A stretch of DNA of 16,986 nucleotides from JAGGAG01 sp964638035 (GCA_964638035.1 CAZWXD010000038.1:1-16986); one strand, 5' to 3'. Shown: positions 7,035 to 14,248, counted from the first letter of the stretch. Notes: generated by a model from the letters alone, not told the origin. Translations and numbers: made by a program.

Positions 7035-7608
7035 AGCGGCACACCTGGGCGCCGGTGCTGGCCCTGGCCGTTGATGCCAGGGTGAACGGCATCGCCTTGC
7101 CATCTGCGGCGAAGATCGTCTTTCCTCCGCCCAGTATGATCGGCTCGATCGTGAGGAGCAGCTCGTCGACGAGGTCGGCCGCGAGCAGGGAGCGGACCAT
7201 CGTCGCACTACCGTAGACGTAGATGTAGCCCCCTGGCCGCGCACGCAGGTCCGACACCGTCCGGAGGAAGTCAGCGCCACGGATGATGGTGGTGGGGTTC
7301 CATGTCGCGGCCTTCTCCGAAAGCGTATCGGAGACGACATACTTCTGCACGCGGTTGATCCAGTCAGTGAACGGGTCGCCTGAGCGGCTGGGCCAGGCGG
7401 CGGCCGACACCTGATAGGTGCGCCGGCCCTGCAGGAGCGCGTCGCTCTGCGCGGCGAGCTCGGCGTACATGCCCCCCATGACCTCGGGGTCGAAGTACTT
7501 CATCGACCAGCCGCCGTGGGAGAAGCCGCCGTCCCTGTCTTCATCAGCTCCCCCGGGAGCCTGCACGACGCCGTCCAGGCTGATGAACTCGGTGATGAGT
7601 GTTCTCAT
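7018..7608 (-). CDS. RibD C-terminal / dihydrofolate-reductase-like family protein
   Basis: The product is 196 aa and starts MRTLITEFISLDGVVQAPGG, the typical opening of stand-alone RibD-C/DHFR-fold proteins. Further hallmarks are SDALLQGRRTYQ at about 70-81, YVVSDTL, then IYVYGSATMVRSLLAADLVDEL at about 148-169 and EPIILGGGKTIF near 174-185. These are the NADPH-binding glycine motifs of the fold. Family members are probably NAD(P)H-dependent reductases, but few have known substrates and this is not a full riboflavin enzyme because the deaminase domain is absent. The start ATG (7606-7608) overlaps the stop of the DUF1801 gene in ATGA, and the 3' end overlaps the hydrolase start. Confidence 0.87.
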   Translation of the reverse strand: MRTLITEFISLDGVVQAPGGADEDRDGGFSHGGWSMKYFDPEVMGGMYAELAAQSDALLQGRRTYQVSAAAWPSRSGDPFTDWINRVQKYVVSDTLSEKAATWNPTTIIRGADFLRTVSDLRARPGGYIYVYGSATMVRSLLAADLVDELLLTIEPIILGGGKTIFAADGKAMPFTLASTARASTGAQVCRYVRAR

Positions 7609-8111
7609 CGCTTCTTCCCTCCAGCACCGGGCACGGCCGTGACTTGCTTCATCCACGCCGCAACCTGGCGTTCATCGATGTCGTCCACCGACATGAGCTC
7701 CACGCCCCGCGTTGCCTTGCCCATCGCCACCGGCTTCACGGGCGGCACCGGCGTGAGGGCGGTGCCATTCACGAACATGAGCTTGACGTGCCCCGCGAAG
7801 CCGCCACAACTGAAGCACCACCCGTCACCCACGCCATAGTACGCCATGCCCCACTTCACGGATCGCTGCAGGCCGGGCAGGGTCCTGGCCGCGAGGGCAT
7901 CGACTCGCTCGGCGATGCCACGTTGCGGCTGCGGCAGGCTGGCGATGTAGGCAAGAACCGGCTTGTCACCGGCCGCCGCCTTCGCCGGGCTTGCCTTGCC
8001 GGTGACCATGGATGCTGGCAGCGCGGAGGCAGCCTTGCCTGGTGCCTTCGTGCGCCTGGTCGCCTTCCGGGCTGTGGGCCTGGGGGGCCTGGCTCGCTTC
8101 CGGGCTGTCAT
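7605..8111 (-). CDS. DUF1801 domain protein with long basic Ala/Lys/Pro tail
   Basis: The product is 168 aa. The first 50 residues are strongly basic and low in complexity (TARKRARPPRP, KATRRTKAPGKA). The DUF1801 core spans about 53-165: LPQPQRGIAERVDALAARTLPGLQ, then VKWGMAYYGVGDGWCFSCGG and VKLMFVNG. The function is not established; the basic tail might bind nucleic acid or another acidic partner, which is inference. The ATG at 8109-8111 has GAGGT upstream with suitable spacing, so longer in-frame versions are rejected. It is the first gene of an overlapping run with the RibD-like, hydrolase and molybdopterin genes. Its 5' 250 bases are duplicated at 13946-14194. Confidence 0.83.
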   Translation of the reverse strand: MTARKRARPPRPTARKATRRTKAPGKAASALPASMVTGKASPAKAAAGDKPVLAYIASLPQPQRGIAERVDALAARTLPGLQRSVKWGMAYYGVGDGWCFSCGGFAGHVKLMFVNGTALTPVPPVKPVAMGKATRGVELMSVDDIDERQVAAWMKQVTAVPGAGGKKR

Positions 8112-8124
8112 GGTGACCTCGTGT
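7870..8124 (-). repeat. Left copy of a diverged ~250-bp duplication (intact DUF1801 5' half)
   Basis: This segment aligns over its full length with 13946-14194 in the same orientation, with roughly 85-90% identity by eye and small in-frame indels. It covers the first half of the DUF1801 coding sequence plus the ribosome-binding site and a few bases upstream. This copy continues into a complete gene; the other stops abruptly. Confidence 0.85.
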
Positions 8125-8138
8125 GTGGTACAGCCTTC

Positions 8139-8152
8139 CACGGAGTTCCGTG
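8139..8152. promoter_or_regulatory. Perfect 14-bp dyad upstream of the DUF1801-led operon
   Basis: CACGGA-GT-TCCGTG lies 28 bases upstream of the ATG at 8109-8111, in the 132-base gap after the antiporter stop. Its position fits an operator or 5'-leader hairpin for the four-gene run. The right-hand duplicate of the DUF1801 start (14181) lacks it. No matching regulator is identified. Confidence 0.3.
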
Positions 8153-8243
8153 AGATGCACTCCTTGATGGCTTCAACATCGACGAGACCAATGGCCTGCA
8201 CCGCCAGGACCGGGATCGGGGCCCGCGGCCCAGGCACGCGCGG

Positions 8244-9788
8244 TCAGGCAGGATGGCCGGCCGCCATCTCCAGCCAGTCCAGCTCCTCTTCGAGGCGATG
8301 AAAGGCGTCGTCGCCAATCACCTCATGGTCCCGCATGGTGATAGCCTCGCGCCGTGCTGCCCGAAGGGCCCTTCGCTGGACATCGCCATCCCTGGACAGC
8401 ATGTCACCGCCCGGCGCGTCGGCGCACCGGGCATACGCCTGCCGCGCGGCGATCTCCTGTCGCAGGGCCTCCGCCGCCGGCGTTCGGTCATCCGCAATGG
8501 TCACGAGCGCCGCCTGCCAGGCCCGGTCCCGGGCGAGTGCCAGCTCGCGGCCCACGGGGTCATCGTCGCGCAGGTCGAGCACGTGCAGGAGCGGCTTGAG
8601 CGTCAGTCCCTGGAGGGTCAGGGTGCCGACCACGACGGCGAAGGCGGTCAGCACGATGAGGTCCCGGTGCGGAAACGCCGGCGGCAGGGCCATGGCCGCC
8701 GCGAGCGAGACGATGCCGCGCATGCCCGCCCAGGAGATGACCAGGGTGCTGCGGAACCCAGGCCGCCACGACGCTGGCGCCTGCGGGTGCCTGCGGCGCT
8801 GGAGCCACCCGGCGATCGCGTCGAATGGCAGCTGCCAGGCGAACCGTGCCACGATGACCGTCAGCAGGACCGCGGCCGCGACACTCAGGTAGCGGCCCCT
8901 GTCCGCGGGATCCAGGCTGTCCAGGATGGGCCCGATCTGGAGGCCGATGAACACGAATGCCAGGAGGGTGACTGCGAACACCACTGTGTCCCACACGGCG
9001 TAGGCCGGGATGCGCATCCGCGCAGGGATCCTCTCAGGTGCGCTGCGCGCGATCCAGATGGCACAGCACACCGTCGTGAGCACGCCCGAGAGTCCCACGG
9101 CCTCGGCGAACAGCCACACGCCGAACGTACTGAGGAACTGCAGGATGTTGGAGGTTGGGACATGCTGCACCCGTTCCGTCACCCGGAGGATGGCCCACCC
9201 CAGCAGCGGGCCCGCAACCACGCTGCCCGCGACCGCCAGCAGGAACGCGGGAGCGACCTCCGAGACGGAAAAACTGCCCGCCAGGGCGGCGCCCGCGGCA
9301 ATGCGGTACGTCAGCAGGGCCGTCGCGTCGTTCAGGAGGCTCTCGCCCTCCAGGATGGTGAGCAGGCGCTGCGGCGGTCGCAGCTGCCGGAGCACGGAGG
9401 TCGCCGCGACCGCGTCGGGTGGCGCCACCACCGCGCCCAGCACGATCGCCGCCGCCCAGGGCATGGAGGGGACCAGCAAGTGGACCACCAGCGCGACGGC
9501 GGCGGTGGTGAGCCCGACCGCACCGACGACGAGACCGGTCACCGAGGCCCAGTTGCGCCGGAGGTCCCGGAGCGACGCATCGTACGCTGCATCCAGCAGG
9601 ACCGGAGCAACGAAGAGCGCCAGGGCGAGCTCTGGCGGGACGGTGAGCAGGGGAGTGCCCGAGGCCAGGGCGAGCACCACGCCGCCCAGGGCCAGGAACA
9701 CCGGGTAGGGAGCCCCGACACGGCGGGCGGCCGCCGCCAGGACGACCGCTGCGACGAAGAGGCCGAGGAGTTGCTCGAGTTCCGTCAT
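8244..9788 (-). CDS. CPA1-type Na+/H+ antiporter
   Basis: The product is 514 aa with about 12 hydrophobic segments over residues 1-405 and a charged cytoplasmic tail of about 105 residues. Family motifs are APPDAVAAT (122-130), ILEGESLLNDATALL (145-159), which carries the Asn153-Asp154 ion-binding pair of electroneutral exchangers, and SWAGMRGIVSLAAA (352-365). This is the bacterial Na+/H+ (or K+/H+) antiporter pattern of the CPA1 family, acting in the inner membrane for pH and salt homeostasis. Its start ATG (9786-9788) overlaps the stop of the GNAT gene in ATGA, so the two are probably translationally coupled; no separate Shine-Dalgarno is obvious. The gap of 132 bases to the DUF1801 gene may separate two transcription units. 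Confidence 0.93.
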   Translation of the reverse strand: MTELEQLLGLFVAAVVLAAAARRVGAPYPVFLALGGVVLALASGTPLLTVPPELALALFVAPVLLDAAYDASLRDLRRNWASVTGLVVGAVGLTTAAVALVVHLLVPSMPWAAAIVLGAVVAPPDAVAATSVLRQLRPPQRLLTILEGESLLNDATALLTYRIAAGAALAGSFSVSEVAPAFLLAVAGSVVAGPLLGWAILRVTERVQHVPTSNILQFLSTFGVWLFAEAVGLSGVLTTVCCAIWIARSAPERIPARMRIPAYAVWDTVVFAVTLLAFVFIGLQIGPILDSLDPADRGRYLSVAAAVLLTVIVARFAWQLPFDAIAGWLQRRRHPQAPASWRPGFRSTLVISWAGMRGIVSLAAAMALPPAFPHRDLIVLTAFAVVVGTLTLQGLTLKPLLHVLDLRDDDPVGRELALARDRAWQAALVTIADDRTPAAEALRQEIAARQAYARCADAPGGDMLSRDGDVQRRALRAARREAITMRDHEVIGDDAFHRLEEELDWLEMAAGHPA

Positions 9789-10300
9789 CCGGACAGTTCG
9801 CGTGTCATCTCGATCATGGTGCGCCGGAATCCCGCGCGGGCAAACAGGGCCTGGGCCGCCTCGTTCTTCTCGGCGGTCATCAGGACGGCTCGCTGCGCGC
9901 CCCGCGACTGGAGGAATCCCAGGCCGGCATCCAGCAGGAGGCGCCCGACCCCGCGACCACGGAAGCCCGGATCCACGATGATGTCGTGTATGACCCCAGC
10001 GGGACCCCGCAGCGCCAGGTAGTCGGAGCCCTCGAGGGCAACAAACGTGTAGCCGATGACCTCGCCGCCTGCCTCGGCGACAAGTACCCCGACATCCGGC
10101 TTGTCGAGCTGGGTTTCCATGTACGACGCGTAACCCCGGGCAGTGTGCGGCGTCGGGGCGAGGAATCGCCGCGCGTCGAAGTGATGGTGCGCCTCGACGA
10201 GGAGCGCTCCCATGCCGCCGATGCGGGGCAGGTCAGCGGTCGTTGCCGGCCGCACGCTGACGGCGGGAGCTGGCCGGGTCGTGAGTCCAGGAGATGCCAT
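9785..10300 (-). CDS. GNAT-family N-acetyltransferase
   Basis: The product is 171 aa. After a short N-terminal extension the domain begins with SVRPATTADLPRI (15-27). The acetyl-CoA pyrophosphate-binding motif A is IIVDPGFRGRGVGRLLLDAGLGF (107-129, with R-G-R-G-V-G), followed by KNEAAQALFARAGFRR, the usual motif B near the C-terminus. The acceptor substrate cannot be predicted. The ATG at 10298-10300 is selected; another in-frame ATG at 10313-10315 is possible, and neither has a strong ribosome-binding site. The gene lies 93 bases downstream of the DUF1501 gene and overlaps the antiporter start by 4 bases, so it may link the two groups. Confidence 0.88.
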   Translation of the reverse strand: MASPGLTTRPAPAVSVRPATTADLPRIGGMGALLVEAHHHFDARRFLAPTPHTARGYASYMETQLDKPDVGVLVAEAGGEVIGYTFVALEGSDYLALRGPAGVIHDIIVDPGFRGRGVGRLLLDAGLGFLQSRGAQRAVLMTAEKNEAAQALFARAGFRRTMIEMTRELSG

Positions 10301-10393
10301 GGGACTGCCGAACATGCCGCGCCGTACCCATCGTGTCCAGCCAGTGGCGCTTGCGCGGTGGTGCCGACAGCGGGACGACGACAGCCAGTGCAA

Positions 10394-11557
10394 TCAGCGC
10401 ATCATGCCGGGAAGCGGTACGGCGCCGCCTGATCCGGGAAACACCCGGTCCAGCTGGCCGGGAGTGAGGTCGAACGCCCCCTGAAGGGCTGACTTGAGCA
10501 CGGCGCGCGTGTCGAGGGTGGGCCTGAGGTCGCGTTGCTCGTAGAGGTCGCGATCGGCGAGCCCGGGCCAGTCCACCAGCACCTGGCTCCGCGCAAGGCG
10601 TGGCCCGATCACGAACCCCGCGCCCGCCGTGCCGTGATCTGTTCCGCCCGTGCCGTTCGGCCTCGCGGTGCGGCCGAACTCGGTGAGCACTACCACGGTC
10701 GTTCGCTGCCAGGTGTCGCTTCCCACCTCCGCCTTGAATGCCAGCAATCCCTCGGCGAGGCCCTGCAGGCGGCGGTCGAGAGGGCCGTTCGCCATCCCCT
10801 GGTTCGCATGGGTGTCCCATCCACCGAACTCGACGGCGGCGACGTTGGGCCCACCCGGATCGCGGAGGAACCGCGCGGCGGCCTTCATGGTCGGTGCAAC
10901 CTGCGCTCCGCGTCCCATCCGCCCCATCCCGTCGCCCATCTCGACGCCCTGCAGGTTGAGCGCGGCCTCGAACCGGTCGTGGAGGCGCGGGTCCCGCTGG
11001 TAGAGCAGGTGCAGCCGCTCGAGGTAGGCGTCATCCACGGCGCCGAGCTTGGCCGGGGACCAGGTCGTCACCGGGTAGCTGCCGCTCAGCGAGCGCGGCA
11101 GCCCCGCTGCAACCGCGATCCCGGACCGGCTGCCTTCCATCACCTGCAACAGGCGATTGAGCCAGCCATCTGCGGAGCCGCTCGGTCGGTCGAGCCCGGT
11201 CTCGAGGATGGCCTGGCCATCGAAGTGGCTCCGGGTGCGATAGGGGATGGCCATGCCATGCACCACGACGAGCTCGTTCGCGTCCCACAGTGCCTTGAGC
11301 GGAGTGAGCCCGGGCGCGAGCGCAAATCCGTCGTCGAGCGGGGTGAGCGCCCCACGCTCAAACGCCATCGCAGCCCGAACCCGGGCATAGCCGGGATCGC
11401 CCACCGGAACCACGGCGGCGAGTCCGTCGAGCGCGCCGCGCAGGAGCACGAACACGAAGCGGTCCCCGCCGGGCACGCGTGCGAACAGGACCCGGGGAGC
11501 GCCCCACGTGGCGAGCCCGCCCAGGCACATGCCATGTACGAAGGTGCGCCGATCCAT
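10394..11557 (-). CDS. DUF1501 family exported protein (Tat-like signal)
   Basis: The product is 387 aa from the ATG at 11555-11557. It begins MDRRTFVHGMCLGGLATWG, which resembles a twin-arginine signal. The body has the DUF1501 features: FVFVLLRGALDGLAAVVPVGDP near 34-55, HFDGQAILETG near 111-121, EFGGWDTHANQG (243-254), VLTEFGRTARPNG (290-302) and TDHGTAG (306-312). DUF1501 has an alkaline-phosphatase-like fold in which such Asp and His residues could bind metal, but no reaction is established. An alternative ATG at 11567-11569 adds four residues and overlaps the DUF1800 stop by 10 bases. The later ATG is preferred for its GGCGG-like site and immediate RR motif. DUF1501 is nearly always encoded beside DUF1800, as here. 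Confidence 0.9.
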   Translation of the reverse strand: MDRRTFVHGMCLGGLATWGAPRVLFARVPGGDRFVFVLLRGALDGLAAVVPVGDPGYARVRAAMAFERGALTPLDDGFALAPGLTPLKALWDANELVVVHGMAIPYRTRSHFDGQAILETGLDRPSGSADGWLNRLLQVMEGSRSGIAVAAGLPRSLSGSYPVTTWSPAKLGAVDDAYLERLHLLYQRDPRLHDRFEAALNLQGVEMGDGMGRMGRGAQVAPTMKAAARFLRDPGGPNVAAVEFGGWDTHANQGMANGPLDRRLQGLAEGLLAFKAEVGSDTWQRTTVVVLTEFGRTARPNGTGGTDHGTAGAGFVIGPRLARSQVLVDWPGLADRDLYEQRDLRPTLDTRAVLKSALQGAFDLTPGQLDRVFPGSGGAVPLPGMMR

Positions 11558-11559
11558 GG

Positions 11560-12924
11560 TCACCGCCATTGGAAGTCAGGGCTCGCGAACGCCAGTGCCA
11601 CACGCTCGCCCCGGTCAAGTGAGCCATCACGCAGGAACCCATCCAGTGCGCTCGCCTCCCCCGGGGCCACCACGCCACTGAGCTGCTCCGGCGCACCAGC
11701 CAGGTTCCCGGCACGTCGGGAGATGGTGCGTGACAGTTCGGCGCGGTTCATGAGGGCATCGGGATCCGCCCACGAGCGAGTCAGGTCGTCGTAGCCCTTG
11801 GGTGCCGGCGGGGCCCACAGCGGCTGGCGCAGCGCGCGCAACACCTCGAGGTGTGGCCCCGCCGCCTGGGTGATTCCAAGCGCCCGGAAGGCGGCCACCA
11901 GCCAGTCCTGTGGGGTGCGGAACTTGAGGTACTGGGCATCCCAAGCCTCGTCCGTGCTGATCAATGCCAGTGCCACCTGTCGAAGGTCGCCCTGTGTCCG
12001 CTGGAAGGTCTCCGCGAGGCGGGCCACCGCGGCCTCCGGGGGATCGTCGGCGATGAAGTGGCGTGCCAGCTTCTCTCCGAGGAACCGGGCGGTCATGGGA
12101 TGGCGGGCAAGCCCACGAATGGCCGACACGCCTTCCTGCTCCCCGCTCTCACGGTAGGTGACGCCCAGGAGTCGCTTCGAGCCTGGTTCATGCAGGGCGG
12201 GAGCGAAACGGAAGTGCAGCGGCTGCGCGGGTTCGCGTCGCCGCGCCCTGCCGCCACCCAGGTCCACCGTCCACCCGGTGAGGATCCTGGCGAGTTGCTC
12301 CACGTCGGCCTGGGTGTACCCGCCGTTGACACCGAGCGTGTGCAGCTCGAGCAGCTCGCGGGCATAGTTCTCGTTCAGGCCGCGGGGCTGGCTTCCGGAC
12401 TGCTGCCGGCGACCCGCCATCCTGGCCCCTGGCGAGTTCGGGCCGATCGAGCGCGCGTTGTCGAGGTAGGCCAGCATGGCGGGGTGCCGCGCGGAGGCCA
12501 GGAGCATCTCCTCGTATCGCCCCAGCACGTGGGGGCGGATGGCGGTCCGCTCATAGTGGCCCGCCAGCGCGGCGACGACAGGGTTGGCGCTGCTCGAGAC
12601 GCACAGGTGGTTGGACCAGAACGCGACCAGCCGCTCGACGAAGGGGGCGTCGGAGTCATAGCGCCGGGAAAGGGTGCTCGTGGCCTCCTGCACCACGAGC
12701 TCCCGGAGGGCTCGCCGGGCGGCCGCGCGGTCCTGTTCCGGAAGCTCCCGGGCCTGGCGCTGGCGCTCGATGACACCTGCGATCTCCTCCAGGTCGGCAC
12801 CGGGGAGCGGCGCCAGGTCGTCGAGCTGGCGCGTCAGCCAGGCGCGCGGATCACCAAGGCGATCGGCCTCGCCGGGCCGTGCACCGAGGCCGAAGCGGTT
12901 CAGGGCATGCAGTCGGTCGTCCAT
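11560..12924 (-). CDS. DUF1800 family protein
   Basis: The product is 454 aa and is a clear DUF1800 member. It opens with ALNRFGLGARPGE (7-19) and has FWSNHLCVSS (102-111), the hallmark LNENYARELLELHTLGV (183-199), then ILTGWTV (214-220) and RFLGEKLARHFI. The family's function is unknown; it pairs with DUF1501, and some pairs are thought to act in export or at the cell surface. No signal peptide is visible, since the protein begins directly with the domain, and no extended in-frame leader is apparent. The ATG at 12922-12924 has no clear ribosome-binding site. Its stop (11560-11562) is two bases before the chosen DUF1501 start, indicating a tightly coupled two-gene operon. Confidence 0.92.
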   Translation of the reverse strand: MDDRLHALNRFGLGARPGEADRLGDPRAWLTRQLDDLAPLPGADLEEIAGVIERQRQARELPEQDRAAARRALRELVVQEATSTLSRRYDSDAPFVERLVAFWSNHLCVSSSANPVVAALAGHYERTAIRPHVLGRYEEMLLASARHPAMLAYLDNARSIGPNSPGARMAGRRQQSGSQPRGLNENYARELLELHTLGVNGGYTQADVEQLARILTGWTVDLGGGRARRREPAQPLHFRFAPALHEPGSKRLLGVTYRESGEQEGVSAIRGLARHPMTARFLGEKLARHFIADDPPEAAVARLAETFQRTQGDLRQVALALISTDEAWDAQYLKFRTPQDWLVAAFRALGITQAAGPHLEVLRALRQPLWAPPAPKGYDDLTRSWADPDALMNRAELSRTISRRAGNLAGAPEQLSGVVAPGEASALDGFLRDGSLDRGERVALAFASPDFQWR

Positions 12925-13000
12925 GCGAGATGGGATGACGAGCGGGGTCGGCGCGTGTTAAGCCGTGTGCCGGGCCGGGGCCGGGCAGGTCATGCATGTC

Positions 13001-13270
13001 CTACTGGAGCAGGCGCCAGCGCACGAGCCCCGCGATCGCGGCGGGTACGGCAAACAGCAGCAGCAGGATCGGCAGTTCCTCGGTGACGGAGTACCCGGCC
13101 TTGCTGACACCGACCCACATGTTGGCCCCGGTGATCCCCAGCCACGTGATCAGTCCGGCGGCCAGCGCCCAGTTGGGCGCCGACGGGAAGTGCTCGGAGA
13201 ACAGCTTCGACACGATGAGGAGCGATGCCATCAGCAGCAGGCCCGAGACGAGAAAGAGGGTGGTGCGCAT
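13001..13270 (-). CDS. Small three-helix membrane protein (89 aa)
   Basis: The product is 89 aa, starting MRTTLFLVSGLLL, with hydrophobic helices at about 2-20, 35-52 and 68-84. Between them lies a short polar segment (SKLFSEHFPSAPNW) and a second loop (VSKAGYSVTEELP). I do not recognise the family. The ATG at 13268-13270 has TAGGAG about 9 bases upstream, a good start. About 55 bases upstream of the start, on the same strand, lies a GCGCATCAGCCG-containing element shared with the region before the 129-aa gene at 16809. This raises the possibility that both small membrane genes arrived as mobile cassettes. Confidence 0.7.
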   Translation of the reverse strand: MRTTLFLVSGLLLMASLLIVSKLFSEHFPSAPNWALAAGLITWLGITGANMWVGVSKAGYSVTEELPILLLLFAVPAAIAGLVRWRLLQ

Positions 13271-13324
13271 GCAGCAGTCTCCTATGTGGTGGTATGAGGG
13301 CGGCAGGAGGGCTCATGACGCGTT

Positions 13325-13336
13325 GCGCATCAGCCG
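13325..13336. repeat. 12-bp motif shared with 16870-16881
   Basis: GCGCATCAGCCG occurs here and at 16870-16881 in the same orientation, each 50-60 bases upstream of a small minus-strand membrane-protein gene. The left flanks are also alike (ATGACGCGTT here, ATAACGTTTC there). The element resembles the outer arm of an attC-like recombination site, but a complete site is not seen here. Confidence 0.4.
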
Positions 13337-13501
13337 TATGGAGCGCGCCCCTCGCGACCCGGGCCGTGCACGGGCTCTCCTTCCTCAACGTCTGGTGGAT
13401 GCGCCCCTCTGGGCCACCTGGCTGCACTTGATGCGGAGGTTCTTCCACGGCAGGCGCCGGCGCACGGGACGACGCGGGCTGCACACGGCCGCTCCGGCGG
13501 G

Positions 13502-13918
13502 CTACTCTGGCAGCACCTTGACCTGGTCCACGAAGTAGGGCGTTTCCGCAAAGCACGAGGTCGGGACCCCCCGATGCTCGGTGTAGTGCAACTGGACCCG
13601 CTTCCCCACCGCCGCATTGAGCTGCTCGGCCACGTCCGCTTCCCGCACCGAGAAGTACCAGATTTGCGGCGCAACCCCACCCACGACATAGAGCGCCAGT
13701 TCCCCCTCGTATGTCTTGCAGAGCCATCCCTTGCGGGCAAACTTCTGCAGGACCCCCGCACGATCGCCATCCGCATACGCCCAGCTGAGCACGAACGCGG
13801 TGTAGATGCTGCCCAGGAGGAGGGGGATGAGGACGAGCGCCGCCACGACGACGGGCCAGCGACGGCGCTTGCGGACGGGCTTGGCTGCGGGCGGAGCCTG
13901 TGGAGTAGTCATGGGCAT
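13502..13918 (-). CDS. Single-pass membrane protein of unknown function (138 aa)
   Basis: The product is 138 aa. It has a short proline- and lysine-rich cytoplasmic start (MPMTTPQAPPAAKPVRKRRR), one transmembrane helix at about 21-46 (WPVVVAALVLIPLLLGSIY), and an extracytoplasmic domain of about 90 residues. The domain carries DGDRAGVLQKFARKGWLCKTYEGEL, GVAPQIWYFSVRE and VQLHYTEHRGVPTSCF, with cysteines in WLCKTYE and TSCFAET that could form a disulfide. I recognise it as a recurring but uncharacterised bacterial family; no function can be given. The start ATG (13916-13918) overlaps the stop of the truncated DUF1801 frame (TGATG). The second ATG at 13910-13912 is also possible. The original 5' context may have been altered by the duplication. 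Confidence 0.75.
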   Translation of the reverse strand: MPMTTPQAPPAAKPVRKRRRWPVVVAALVLIPLLLGSIYTAFVLSWAYADGDRAGVLQKFARKGWLCKTYEGELALYVVGGVAPQIWYFSVREADVAEQLNAAVGKRVQLHYTEHRGVPTSCFAETPYFVDQVKVLPE

Positions 13919-14181
13919 CAGGTTGGGATGCAGCCAAGATACCTCAGGCCGGGCAGGGTCGTGGCCGCGAGGGCATCGACTCGCTCGGCGATGCCACGCT
14001 GCGGCTGCGGCAGGCTGGCGATGTAGTCGAAGACCGGCTGGTCCCCGTCCGCCGCCCTCGCCCGGCTTGCCTTTCCGGTGACCATGGATGTCGGCAGCGC
14101 CGCAGCCTTGCCCGGCGCCTTCGTGCGCTTGGCCTTCCGGGCCGTGGGCCCGGAGGGCATGCCTCGCTTGCGGACTGTCAT
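13918..14181 (-). pseudogene. Truncated DUF1801 copy (5' half of a paralogue of the 7605-8111 gene)
   Basis: This open frame of 87 codons starts MTVRKRGMPSGPTARKAKRTKAPGKAA and contains LPQPQRGIAERVDALAATTLPGL, nearly identical to the intact 168-aa DUF1801 protein encoded at 7605-8111. Similarity ends sharply after LPGL; the frame then reads RYLGCIPT and stops at 13918-13920. The conserved second half of the fold (WGMAYYG onwards) is missing, so a working DUF1801 protein is unlikely. The basic tail and a GAGG-type start context are retained. Its stop overlaps the start of the downstream membrane-protein gene, so translation of the remnant might still help expression of that gene. It could also be an active short basic peptide, which the sequence cannot exclude. 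Confidence 0.8.
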
Positions 14182-14194
14182 GGCGGCCTCGTGT
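13946..14194 (-). repeat. Right copy of the ~250-bp duplication (truncated DUF1801)
   Basis: This is the partner of 7870-8124. The alignment begins at AGGCCGGGCAGGGTC and runs through the start codon to CTCGTGT. Differences are mostly scattered substitutions plus in-frame codon losses, so the copies diverged over time rather than arising from assembly error. Confidence 0.85.
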
Positions 14195-14203
14195 ACCTCG
14201 TAC

Positions 14204-14248
14204 CTGGCGGCAATCTACCTCGGTCAACCACCGCGATGCACGGTGCAT
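14204..14248 (-). promoter_or_regulatory. Weak promoter candidate and dyad upstream of the DUF1801 remnant
   Basis: On the minus strand TTGACC (14222-14227) is followed after 17 bases by GGTACG, a poor -10. A 13-bp dyad, ATGCAC-G-GTGCAT (14236-14248), lies just upstream. Together they could drive the remnant and the 138-aa membrane-protein gene, but the -10 match is weak. Confidence 0.25.

Noticed and set aside
7035..7340. An N-terminal extension of the lipoprotein hydrolase by 102 residues
   Set aside because: It would run deep inside the RibD-like gene and place a Ser/Arg-rich leader before the lipoprotein signal.
8253..10022. A long plus-strand open frame (589 codons) opposite the antiporter gene
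   Set aside because: It is antisense to a clear Na+/H+ antiporter with intact motifs. Its translation is low-complexity, rich in Arg, Gly, His, Gln and Asp, as expected of a GC-rich shadow frame.
10535..13086. Long plus-strand frames opposite DUF1501 and DUF1800
   Set aside because: They are shadows of two well-recognised minus-strand genes and show no family motifs.
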